Of a DNA stretch of 33,935 nt, positions 1 through 7,909 are shown piece by piece. Both the position numbers and the translations under genes were made by a program. The stretch lies in the NCBI GenBank assembly GCA_029978465.1, contig JAPOJK010000004.1:1-33935 (forward strand). Direction: 5' to 3'. The notes beneath the pieces are model-generated. The model saw only the letters and a program-made list of their open reading frames with translations, searched no databases and had not been told where the DNA came from. The stretch's first letter is position 1; every line of letters begins with the position of its first letter. The DNA is from Actinomycetota bacterium. GTDB lineage: Bacteria; Actinomycetota; Actinomycetes; Nanopelagicales; Nanopelagicaceae.

Positions 1-712
1 TACTAATCAAATCCTTTTCAATACTTAACTGAACCTGTGATGCGGAAGCGATTTGCTCTGCCTGAATGACGAGGGCATCGCTGATATCGCACAGCGATGT
101 GGCTTTACCATTTGAAAACTGCACCGCTGCCGAGTAATCAACCGTTGGTGCACAAAACTCTGACACAGCGTGAAGGGCTAAATCTGTTTCCAGATTCTTA
201 TCAATAATTGCTAAGCCCGCAGCAGACCAACCGGGTAATGAAGAGATGTAAATGGAGTCTCCGACTTGAGCACCAGATCGTGTAATCGCAGTATCAATCT
301 GGCCGATTGCAGCGATTGAAATAACTTTGCAGGGACCCTTTGTAAGATCTCCTCCGACAACATAAGCGCCACAACTGCTGGCCTCATGTGCAATACCTTC
401 GGCAAGATCTTCAATCCATTCCATTGACTCTTCACCTGTAAGAGTTACCGCAGCTACCAAGAATTTTGGTGAGCCACCCATTGCGTAGATATCGGCCAGG
501 TTTGCTGCGGTGATCTTTCGACCAATATCAAAGGCGCTACTCCACTGCGTTGAAAAATGTGTTCCTTCAACTGCGATATCTGTTGTGATTGCGGTTCGCT
601 CAGATGTTTTTACAACAGCTGCATCATCTCCGATACCGATCTCGACTCCGCGCTGCGAGGTGCCAAAGATGCGTGCCAGTGCGGCAATTACCCCAGCCTC
701 ATCGAAGTTCAT
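1..712 (-). CDS. thiL: Thiamine-monophosphate kinase ThiL (partial; C-terminus lies beyond the left window edge)
   Basis: Manual minus-strand translation from ATG at 712: MNFDEAGVIAALARIFGTSQRGVEIGIGDDAAVVKTSERTAITTDIAVEGTHFS...NLADIYAMGGSPKF...GGDLTKGP...ISSLPGWSAAGLAI...DISDALVIQAEQ. GDDAAVV, LADIxAMGG and GGDxTxGP-like motifs fit ThiL. Missing from the ORF track because no stop codon is in the window. Confidence 0.88.
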   Translation of the reverse strand, partial: MNFDEAGVIAALARIFGTSQRGVEIGIGDDAAVVKTSERTAITTDIAVEGTHFSTQWSSAFDIGRKITAANLADIYAMGGSPKFLVAAVTLTGEESMEWIEDLAEGIAHEASSCGAYVVGGDLTKGPCKVISIAAIGQIDTAITRSGAQVGDSIYISSLPGWSAAGLAIIDKNLETDLALHAVSEFCAPTVDYSAAVQFSNGKATSLCDISDALVIQAEQIASASQVQLSIEKDLIS

Positions 713-787
713 ACCGCTTAGCCTAATCGACTACCTCGATGGGGCTCATCTGCGGTAGCGTTTGCCATCGACCAGAAAGGACATCTC

Positions 788-1027
788 ATGTCAGTACAGG
801 CTTTTATCTTGATTCAAACAGAAGTTGGCAAGGCAACTGGAGTTGCAGATGCCGTGGCAAAGATTCCTGGAGTTACATTGTCTGAAGGAGTTACTGGTCC
901 TTACGATGTGATCATGCGCGCAGAAGCATCAAGCATGGAAGAGTTTGGTCGCCTAGTTCTCTCTAAGGTTCAAGCAGTTCCTGGAATTACACGAACCTTG
1001 ACCTGCCCAGTTACACACCTGAGCTAA
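788..1027 (+). CDS. Stand-alone Lrp/AsnC ligand-binding (RAM) domain protein, no HTH
   Basis: 79-aa ORF MSVQAFILIQTEVGKATGVADAVAKIPGVTLSEGVTGPYDVIMRAEASSMEEFG..., typical AsnC_trans_reg fold pattern; AAGGA SD upstream of the ATG. Confidence 0.88.
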   Translation: MSVQAFILIQTEVGKATGVADAVAKIPGVTLSEGVTGPYDVIMRAEASSMEEFGRLVLSKVQAVPGITRTLTCPVTHLS

Positions 1028-1042
1028 CTTCCTTAAAGCTTT

Positions 1043-2083
1043 CTAGCCTTGCTCCGCCTTATTAATTGCAGAGTCGATAAGAGCTGTAATTAAATCTGAG
1101 TAGGTAACACCCGTTGCTTGCCATAACTTGGGGTACACACTGGTTCCAGTAAATCCAGGCAAGGTGTTGATCTCGTTAATAATTATCTTATTCTCATTGG
1201 TATAGAAGAAATCACAGCGGGCTAGCCCGGCACATCCGATTGCATCAAAGGCTTGCATTGCTGCAATTTGAATTGCTTGAGCATCTTCCTCAGAAATATC
1301 AGCGGGAATCTTTACCGTTGTTGCATCATCTAAGTACTTAGCCTCAAAATCATAAAACTCAAATTGAGGGTTAACAACAATTTCTCCGACAACGGATGCG
1401 TAACTTGTTCCATCTCGTTCCAGAACCGCACACTCAATTTCCCGTCCATTGATGGCGGTTTCAATCAAAACCTTTGAGTCATACAAGAAAGCATCATTAA
1501 TGGCGGCAGATAATGACTCAGCTGATTTAACCTTGTGTGTGCCACGGCTAGATCCACCACTCGATGGCTTTACAAAGACTGGGTAGGAAAGTGAGTTGGC
1601 ATCTGGGTGTGGATCTGATTTGTGAACAACAATTCCGGGTGCAACCGTTAATCCCGCTGCAGCAAAGAGCTCTTTGGCCAGTGCTTTATCCATTGCATCG
1701 GCGGAAGCCTTTACCCCGCTACCTACATAGGGAATGTGCGCATCCTCTAGTAACTGTTGAATCTTTCCATCTTCACCAAACTCTCCATGAAGAATCGAGA
1801 AGATGCAATCAATCTTTACAAAGGAGCCGTCAATTTCTAACCCACCTTGTGCAAGCTCGACCCTAGTTCCGTTATCTTCAATTGTCGGCATGACCTTGTT
1901 GTGAATTGCCAGCGGATAGTTTTCATCGAGTGCAACCCACTTACCCGCTTTGGTAATTCCAATCAAAATCGGCGTAAAGCTCTTTTTATCTAAGCCCTTT
2001 AAGACTCCCCCGCCCGATACACATGAAACCTCATGTTCACTGCTTGGGCCTCCACAAATAATCGCAACTGTTAGCTTGCTCAT
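1043..2083 (-). CDS. ddl: D-alanine--D-alanine ligase
   Basis: 346 aa with GGPSSEHEVSCVSG, HGEFGEDGKIQQLLE, PYVGSGVKASADAMDK, KPSSGGSSRG and INEINTLPGFT motifs. Confidence 0.96.
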   Translation of the reverse strand: MSKLTVAIICGGPSSEHEVSCVSGGGVLKGLDKKSFTPILIGITKAGKWVALDENYPLAIHNKVMPTIEDNGTRVELAQGGLEIDGSFVKIDCIFSILHGEFGEDGKIQQLLEDAHIPYVGSGVKASADAMDKALAKELFAAAGLTVAPGIVVHKSDPHPDANSLSYPVFVKPSSGGSSRGTHKVKSAESLSAAINDAFLYDSKVLIETAINGREIECAVLERDGTSYASVVGEIVVNPQFEFYDFEAKYLDDATTVKIPADISEEDAQAIQIAAMQAFDAIGCAGLARCDFFYTNENKIIINEINTLPGFTGTSVYPKLWQATGVTYSDLITALIDSAINKAEQG

Positions 2084-3081
2084 CGAATGAAGTTTTCTGC
2101 CTTAGTAGTTATCTCCATAAGCCGATCTAGTGCTTGTTCTGGAGTCAACGAGCCTGAAACCACATCTGCAACCGCTTCAATAACTGGAACTTCGATTCCG
2201 ACGCGGTGTGCAATTTCTAGAACCGCACTAGATGAGGCAACACCTTCAACTGTTTTTGCCACCTGAGTTTTAGCTACCTCCATAGATCCGCTTTTTCCTA
2301 AAACTTCACCAAAGGTACGGTTTCGAGAAAGAGCTGATCCGCAGCTAGCAACGAGATCTCCCATACCCGCAAGACCTGCAGCGCTCAGTGGATCTGCATT
2401 GTGGGCTGCACATAAACGGGCAACTTCATTGAGGCCACGAGTAATTAGCATCGCTTGGGTATTTTCTCCGTACCCCATTCCAATTGAGATACCTACCGCC
2501 AATGCAATGACACTTTTAATTGCACCAGCAAGTTCGCACCCTAAAACATCGACCGATGTATAGACGCGGTAATAAGGAGTTGTAAACAACTGCTGAACTT
2601 TTTCAGCGATTCCAACTGTTCCAGCTGCAGCAACCGCCCCTGCTGGCTGGCGCAAAATCAGCTCATTGGCAAGGTTTGGTCCCGTAATGATTGCAATGTT
2701 TTCAGTCTCCATGACCTCAGAGATAATCTCAGTCATTCGAGACATCGTGCTTACTTCAATACCTTTGAGCGTACTGACGAACAAGGCGTTGGGTTGAACC
2801 ATCGATTTCCAGGCGGTGAGATTTTCACGAAGGGTCTGCGCAGGAACTGCCAGTACATAAATATTGGAGTATTCAAAGGCCTCGCGTAGATCAGTAGTTG
2901 CCCTTAATCCAACCGGCAAAATGTTCTCATCCAAATACTTCGAGTTTGTGTGTTTGTTATTGACTTCATCTACTAACTCTTGGCTTCTGCCCCACATCAA
3001 AACATGGTTTCCCGCATCACAAAGAACTTGGGCCATAGTTGTTCCCCATTGGCCCGCACCTAGAACTACAACCTTGCTCAC
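2080..3081 (-). CDS. gpsA: NAD(P)-dependent glycerol-3-phosphate dehydrogenase
   Basis: 333 aa; VVLGAGQWGTTMAQVL N-terminal Rossmann motif, SGPN-type ITGPNLANE, LAGMGDLVASC; 4-nt ATGA overlap with ddl. Confidence 0.96.
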   Translation of the reverse strand: MSKVVVLGAGQWGTTMAQVLCDAGNHVLMWGRSQELVDEVNNKHTNSKYLDENILPVGLRATTDLREAFEYSNIYVLAVPAQTLRENLTAWKSMVQPNALFVSTLKGIEVSTMSRMTEIISEVMETENIAIITGPNLANELILRQPAGAVAAAGTVGIAEKVQQLFTTPYYRVYTSVDVLGCELAGAIKSVIALAVGISIGMGYGENTQAMLITRGLNEVARLCAAHNADPLSAAGLAGMGDLVASCGSALSRNRTFGEVLGKSGSMEVAKTQVAKTVEGVASSSAVLEIAHRVGIEVPVIEAVADVVSGSLTPEQALDRLMEITTKAENFIR

Positions 3082-3860
3082 TTCTTCTTCGCCTTCTTAA
3101 AGTTTCCAGTGCGCGGTAAATCCGAGTTATGCGGATCAAAAATTTCAACTGGTCGTTTTTCACCACGAAGCTCCTCGAGAAGATTAGTTAGCTCGCGCAT
3201 TACGAAAGCGGTTGCTTCTCGAAGTGCATCTTGATCATTTTCTTTTCCGTACCAAGGAGATAGATCAAGGGGCTTACCCGCCAACATTTTTATGGGAGTT
3301 CTAGGAAAGAGTTTAATTTTCCTTTCATAGGTTGGCATAACGATTTGAGAGCCCCATTGTGCAACTGGAATTACAGGAGCATGGGTAATGATTGCTAAAC
3401 GGGCTAATCCTGTTTTTGCGACCATCGGCCAACCAGCAGGATCTCGAGTCAATGTTCCTTCTGGATACACCCCTAAACAATGTCCAGCATCTAAAAGTTT
3501 GATTGCATGCTCTAGCGCTTTGGCAGCATCCTTACTTTCGCGCATCACAGGTATTTGACCAGCAGCTAAAAGAATCTTCCCGATAATCGGGACTTTGAAG
3601 ACCCCTTCCTTGCCTATAAAACGAGGGGCGCGACCATTGCGAAAGAGAAAGTGAGCGAAGAAAAGAACATCGAGGTAAGAAACATGGTTGCTCGCAATAA
3701 TGACTTTTCCACTTTTGGGGATGTTCTCTCCCCCACGCCACTGCTTCTTTCCTACGGCATTTAAAAGTGGGATAACAATTTTGGTGCAGATTTTGAAGGT
3801 GAGATTTGTGCCAAGGGGTTTTCCCGTTGGAGGAGCGTAGGAAACCTTGAACTCCGTCAT
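3078..3860 (-). CDS. plsC: 1-acyl-sn-glycerol-3-phosphate acyltransferase (PlsC family)
   Basis: NHVSYLDVLF (NHxxxxD) and VYPEGTLTRD (PEG) acyltransferase motifs. Start placed at the internal ATG 3860 (MTEFKVSY) because TAGTAT lies 7 nt upstream; the ORF can extend to 3884. Confidence 0.88.
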   Translation of the reverse strand: MTEFKVSYAPPTGKPLGTNLTFKICTKIVIPLLNAVGKKQWRGGENIPKSGKVIIASNHVSYLDVLFFAHFLFRNGRAPRFIGKEGVFKVPIIGKILLAAGQIPVMRESKDAAKALEHAIKLLDAGHCLGVYPEGTLTRDPAGWPMVAKTGLARLAIITHAPVIPVAQWGSQIVMPTYERKIKLFPRTPIKMLAGKPLDLSPWYGKENDQDALREATAFVMRELTNLLEELRGEKRPVEIFDPHNSDLPRTGNFKKAKKK

Positions 3861-3867
3861 AGATGAA

Positions 3868-3873
3868 ATACTA
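3868..3873 (-). promoter_or_regulatory. Candidate -10 element (TAGTAT) for a leaderless plsC transcript
   Basis: Minus strand TAGTAT-TTCATCT-ATG places the expected TSS at or next to the ATG at 3860. Confidence 0.4.
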
Positions 3874-3885
3874 GTGCTGTACATG

Positions 3886-3920
3886 CAAAAACGGGGCCAG
3901 CGTTAGCTGACCCCGTCTTT
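3886..3920 (-). terminator. Rho-independent terminator of hup
   Basis: Minus strand AAAGACGGGGTCAGC-TAAC-GCTGGCCCCGTTTTTGC: 11-bp stem (one G-U pair in this orientation) followed by a U5 tract, about 20 nt after the hup stop. Confidence 0.9.
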
Positions 3921-3933
3921 AAAGTAGAAAGAA

Positions 3934-4398
3934 TTACTTCTTCTTACCCTTCTTTACAACCTTCTTCGCTGCTGGCTTCTTCTTAGCAGGTGACTTCTTA
4001 GCCGCCTTCTTTGGAGCCGCCTTCTTAGCTGTCTTCTTTGCAGCCTTCTTTGGAGCAGCCTTCTTAGCTGCAGGCTTTGCAACAACCTTTGGCTCTGGCT
4101 TTGGTGCAGGAGCTAGCTTGCGATCTCCTGAGATAACTTCCTTGAGTGCCTTTGCAGGTAGGAAGCGAGCCTTCTTTGATGCCTTGATCTTGATTGTCTC
4201 GCCGGTGAATGGGTTACGTCCCATACGTGCCTTGCGGTCAACCTTCTTGAACTTACCGAAATCGTTGATCATTACATCTTCGCCCTTTGAAAGGTTGCGA
4301 ACGATTGTGTCAAAAACGATATCTACAGCGTGAGCTGCTTCCTTCTTGCTGTCGTTGAAGTGTGGTGCTAACGCAGCAATGAATTGGGCCTTATTCAT
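3934..4398 (-). CDS. hup: HU-family nucleoid protein with long Lys/Ala/Pro-rich C-terminal tail
   Basis: MNKAQFIAALAPHFNDSKKEAAHAVDIVFDTIVRNLSKGEDVMINDFGKFKKVDRKARMGRNPFTGETIKIKASKKARFLPAKALKEVI is canonical HU; tail is PKKAAKKTAKKAAPKKAAKKSPAKKKPAAKKVVKKGKKK. Confidence 0.96.
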   Translation of the reverse strand: MNKAQFIAALAPHFNDSKKEAAHAVDIVFDTIVRNLSKGEDVMINDFGKFKKVDRKARMGRNPFTGETIKIKASKKARFLPAKALKEVISGDRKLAPAPKPEPKVVAKPAAKKAAPKKAAKKTAKKAAPKKAAKKSPAKKKPAAKKVVKKGKKK

Positions 4399-4475
4399 TG
4401 AAATCCCCTTATTTACGCGTAAATGTTAAGCAACCGCTTAACGTGTTCATAAACTTACGCGCTTATAAGGGGTGA
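4399..4475 (-). promoter_or_regulatory. hup 5' leader with inverted repeat able to occlude the SD
   Basis: CCCCTTAT (4405-4412, antisense of the SD AAGGGG) is complementary to ATAAGGGG (4465-4472), extended by CGCG/CGCG; nested perfect hairpin GTTAAGC-AACC-GCTTAAC (4425-4442). Confidence 0.55.
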
Positions 4476-4546
4476 TTACGCTATTGAAATGCGCGTGTCG
4501 CAATTTTTTATTACAGCCAAAATCCAAAAAACAGTGATATTTATGC

Positions 4547-4581
4547 GTAGAAAACTCTAAATCTTAGATTGAGAGTTCTAC
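4547..4581. repeat. Strong imperfect inverted repeat / hairpin between leuD and hup
   Basis: GTAGAA-aa-CTCT-a-AATC-tta-GATT-g-AGAG-TTCTAC: 14 paired positions, 3-nt loop. Confidence 0.7.
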
Positions 4582-4634
4582 ATAACTGGCTTCACCCTAT
4601 GCAAAAAACAATGAATTACGCTTGTTTTGAACCC

Positions 4635-5234
4635 TTATGAACGAATAGGAAGGGTTGCAGGTTTGTATGCAGGGCGCTTTTTCTCAAATGAGTCAATGAA
4701 ATCAGTCTGTTTTAAGGTCAGTCCGATGTCATCAAGGCCCTCCATTAAACGCCAACGGGTGTAATCATCGATGGCAAAGGGCAGGCTCTTTGAACCGTAA
4801 GACACTGTGCGCTCTTCTAGGTTTACCGTAATTGGCGTTGCAGGATCGGCTTCAATCGCCTCCCACATCGCTTCTACCTCTGCTTGATCCAGAATGATTG
4901 TGAGCAATCCACCCTTAAGCGAGTTTCCGCGGAAGATATCTGCAAAGCGGCTAGAGATAACTACCTTGAAGCCATAGTTTTGAAGCGCCCACACAGCATG
5001 CTCACGAGATGATCCCGTTCCAAAATCTGCTCCTGCTACTAGAACAGTCGCGCTCTTAAATTGAGGTTGGTTTAAAACAAACTCAGGGTCATTGCGCCAA
5101 GCAGCAAATAGCCCATCCTCAAACCCACTTCGTGTAACACGCTTGAGGTAAACCGCGGGAATGATCTGATCTGTATCAACATTACTGCGACGTAGTGGAA
5201 CACCAGTTCCAACATGTGTGATGAATTTTTCCAT
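4635..5234 (-). CDS. leuD: 3-isopropylmalate dehydratase small subunit
   Basis: [47 protein letters not shown]...[17 protein letters not shown]; start ATG at 5234 rather than the ORF-track extension to 5303. Confidence 0.96.
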   Translation of the reverse strand: MEKFITHVGTGVPLRRSNVDTDQIIPAVYLKRVTRSGFEDGLFAAWRNDPEFVLNQPQFKSATVLVAGADFGTGSSREHAVWALQNYGFKVVISSRFADIFRGNSLKGGLLTIILDQAEVEAMWEAIEADPATPITVNLEERTVSYGSKSLPFAIDDYTRWRLMEGLDDIGLTLKQTDFIDSFEKKRPAYKPATLPIRS

Positions 5235-5247
5235 GGTTAGTTGCTCC

Positions 5248-6639
5248 TTACAGATCCGCAGGTGATGAGAGAGTTCCACGCAACGCGGTTGCAGCTGCGA
5301 CAAGTGGACTTACCAAGTGGGTGCGACCACCCTTGCCTTGACGTCCTTCAAAGTTACGGTTTGATGTTGATGCTGAGCGCTCTCCCACAGCTAACTGATC
5401 TGGGTTCATACCAAGACACATTGAACATCCTGCGTTACGCCATTCCGCTCCTGCATCGAGAAAGACCTTATCTAAACCTTCAGCTTCTGCTTCAAGACGA
5501 ACTCGAGCAGATCCTGGAACTACCAACATGCGAAGCGATGATGCGATCTTCTTTCCCTTCAAGATTTCTGCAGCTGCACGCAAATCTTCAATACGACCAT
5601 TGGTACATGAGCCCAAGAAAACAGTGTCAATCGCTATCTTTTTCAAAGGTGTTCCCGCTTCAAGGCCCATGTAGACCAGTGCACGCTCTGCCGCGGTGCG
5701 CTGTTCAGAGTCTGCAAAATCAGCAGGGTTAGGAACAACAGCATTTAATGGAAGTCCTTGGCCTGGGTTAGTTCCCCATGTAACAAATGGCTCAAGATCA
5801 TCGGCGTTGAGATCAACTTCGACATCAAACTTCGCATCAGAGTCGGTAAACAATGTCTTCCAGTAGGCAACAGCTGCATCAAAATCCTCTGGTGCATGTG
5901 GCTTGCCCTTGATGTAATCAAAGGTGGTTTGATCTGGAGCGATTAATCCTGCACGGGCACCAGCTTCAATAGACATGTTGCACACAGTCATGCGTGACTC
6001 CATAGACAGTGCACGAATTGCACTTCCGCGATATTCGATGACATAACCTTGTCCACCACCGGTACCAATCTTTGCGATGATCGCAAGAATGATGTCCTTT
6101 GATGTAACGCCTGGCTTTAATGAGCCTTCAACATTGATCGCCATTGTCTTTGGGCGCTGTAGCGGCAAGGTTTGAGTTGCAAGAACATGCTCTACCTCTG
6201 AGGTTCCAATTCCAAAAGCCAGTGCACCAAATGCACCATGTGTGGATGTATGTGAATCTCCACAAACAATTGTCATACCTGGTTGAGTGATTCCAAGCTG
6301 AGGTCCAACTACGTGAACAACTCCTTGGTCCTTGTCACCTAGTGAGTGAATGCGAACACCGAATTCGGCGCAGTTGGCACGCAAGGTATCTACCTGCAGC
6401 TTTGAGACGGGATCTGCAATTGGCTTATCAATATTCAAAGTAGGTACGTTGTGATCTTCTGTTGCAATAGTCAGATCTGGGCGACGAACAGGGCGGCCGG
6501 CAAGACGCAGACCATCAAATGCTTGTGGGCTAGTTACCTCGTGAATTAAATGTAGATCGATGTAGATCAGATCTGGTTCACCATCTGCTTGGCGAACAAC
6601 ATGCTCTGCCCAAATCTTCTCGGCTAACGTTTTACCCAC
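5248..6639 (-). CDS. leuC: 3-isopropylmalate dehydratase large subunit
   Basis: [64 protein letters not shown] start at 6639 preferred (AAGGAG SD 9 nt upstream) over the track start at 6666. Confidence 0.95.
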   Translation of the reverse strand: MGKTLAEKIWAEHVVRQADGEPDLIYIDLHLIHEVTSPQAFDGLRLAGRPVRRPDLTIATEDHNVPTLNIDKPIADPVSKLQVDTLRANCAEFGVRIHSLGDKDQGVVHVVGPQLGITQPGMTIVCGDSHTSTHGAFGALAFGIGTSEVEHVLATQTLPLQRPKTMAINVEGSLKPGVTSKDIILAIIAKIGTGGGQGYVIEYRGSAIRALSMESRMTVCNMSIEAGARAGLIAPDQTTFDYIKGKPHAPEDFDAAVAYWKTLFTDSDAKFDVEVDLNADDLEPFVTWGTNPGQGLPLNAVVPNPADFADSEQRTAAERALVYMGLEAGTPLKKIAIDTVFLGSCTNGRIEDLRAAAEILKGKKIASSLRMLVVPGSARVRLEAEAEGLDKVFLDAGAEWRNAGCSMCLGMNPDQLAVGERSASTSNRNFEGRQGKGGRTHLVSPLVAAATALRGTLSSPADL

Positions 6640-6691
6640 GATCTCGTGCTCCTTTTGTGTACCCAACTTGCTGTATCAGATAATGAGATGC

Positions 6692-6697
6692 TAATAT
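6692..6697 (+). promoter_or_regulatory. Candidate -10 element (TAATAT) for a leaderless ndgR/ltbR-type gene
   Basis: TAATAT-CACTCT-GTG: 6 nt between the -10 and the start codon at 6704. Confidence 0.45.
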
Positions 6698-6703
6698 CAC
6701 TCT

Positions 6704-7420
6704 GTGAACAGAAATAATAGCGGAGTTGGCGTATTAGACAAAGCGGTGGCAATTTTGAGCACCCTCGAGGCTGGCCCACACTCACTTGCAGAACTTGTTG
6801 CCGCAACCGGTATCGCACGCCCTACTGCGCACCGCTTAGCTGTTGCACTTGAGTTTCATCGCTTAGTTGCCCGCGATTTAACGGGGCGTTTTGTCTTAGG
6901 TCCACGTTCTGGCGAACTGGGCGCTGCCGCTGGTGAGGATCGCCTGCTAGCCGCTGCCGCACCTGCCCTATCTGCTCTGCGTGATGCAACTGGAGAAAGT
7001 GCCCAGTTGTACCGTCGCCAAGGTGATTTACGTATCTGTGTTGCCGTCGCTGAACGACTTTCTGGTCTGCGCGACTCTGTTCCAGTAGGTGCTGCTTTAA
7101 CTATGCAGGCAGGATCTGCGGCACAAATTTTGTTGGCCTGGGAGGATTCAGAGAAGATTCATCGCGGTTTAACCAATGCGCGCTTTACCGCCGCTCAACT
7201 CTCCGCTGATCGTCGTCGCGGGTGGGCGCAATCTGTTGGTGAACGTGAAGCAGGTGTTGCATCTGTATCTGCACCAGTTCGCGCTCCTAATGGAAAGGTA
7301 ATCGCCGCTGTAAGCATTAGCGGCCCGATCGAACGTCTAGGACGTCAACCAGGCCGCATTCATGCCGCTGCAGTAGTTGCTACCGCTGCTCGTCTGACTG
7401 AATACCTAACTCGCGAATAA
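6704..7420 (+). CDS. ndgR: IclR-family regulator, NdgR/LtbR-like, divergent from leuCD
   Basis: GVGVLDKAVAILSTLEAGPHSLAELVAATGIARPTAHRLAVALEFHRLVARDLTGRFVLGPR; position divergent to leuCD is the conserved actinobacterial arrangement. Confidence 0.9.
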   Translation: MNRNNSGVGVLDKAVAILSTLEAGPHSLAELVAATGIARPTAHRLAVALEFHRLVARDLTGRFVLGPRSGELGAAAGEDRLLAAAAPALSALRDATGESAQLYRRQGDLRICVAVAERLSGLRDSVPVGAALTMQAGSAAQILLAWEDSEKIHRGLTNARFTAAQLSADRRRGWAQSVGEREAGVASVSAPVRAPNGKVIAAVSISGPIERLGRQPGRIHAAAVVATAARLTEYLTRE

Positions 7421-7886
7421 CCCGCGAAATAGTTGAAAAGGCAAAACCTTTTCGCTGGAGCAGAGATTGAACTCTGCGAATTTGAACCTCTGGCTCGAGA
7501 CGACTCATAGTGCTGTACTTGCGCATCGCTAATGAAAATGCGGTGCGGTACTCAGACTCATCATCAATCTCATCGAGAGCTTCATCAATACTTTGCTGAT
7601 CTACTCCCCTAGTGCGAAGTTCGCCAGCGATGATCCGCTTTGATAACTTCTTAGAGGTATGACGGGATTGGGTCCACGCCTTGGCAAACTCTGAGTCGTT
7701 GATCAACCCTTTTTCTTGAAGTCTAAAAATCGTTGCCTGAGCAACATCATCCTCAACCCCACGCTTTTTTAGATGCGCCAGTAGCTCACCCTTACTCTTG
7801 GCCCGCGCAACCAAAGCATTTAATGCGATGGTGTTTGCGATCGAGTAAGGGTCAGCCTCCTGGTCAACGCTAATGTATTTCAACAT
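7380..7886 (-). CDS. recX: Regulatory protein RecX
   Basis: 168-aa RecX pattern (ALNALVARAKSKGELLAHLKKRGVEDDVAQATIFRLQEKGLINDSEFAKAWTQSRH) immediately downstream of recA. Confidence 0.92.
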   Translation of the reverse strand: MLKYISVDQEADPYSIANTIALNALVARAKSKGELLAHLKKRGVEDDVAQATIFRLQEKGLINDSEFAKAWTQSRHTSKKLSKRIIAGELRTRGVDQQSIDEALDEIDDESEYRTAFSLAMRKYSTMSRLEPEVQIRRVQSLLQRKGFAFSTISRVIRELGIQSDEQR

Positions 7887-7909
7887 TTGGCATATTCAAG
7901 CATCGAAGC

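Noticed and set aside
4425-4442. GTTAAGC-AACC-GCTTAAC hairpin as an intrinsic terminator
   Set aside because: Lies inside the hup leader with no U-tract in either direction; better explained as part of a leader structure or operator.
5241-5732. 163-aa + strand ORF opposite leuC
   Set aside because: Fully antisense to conserved leuC with no recognisable domain or SD.
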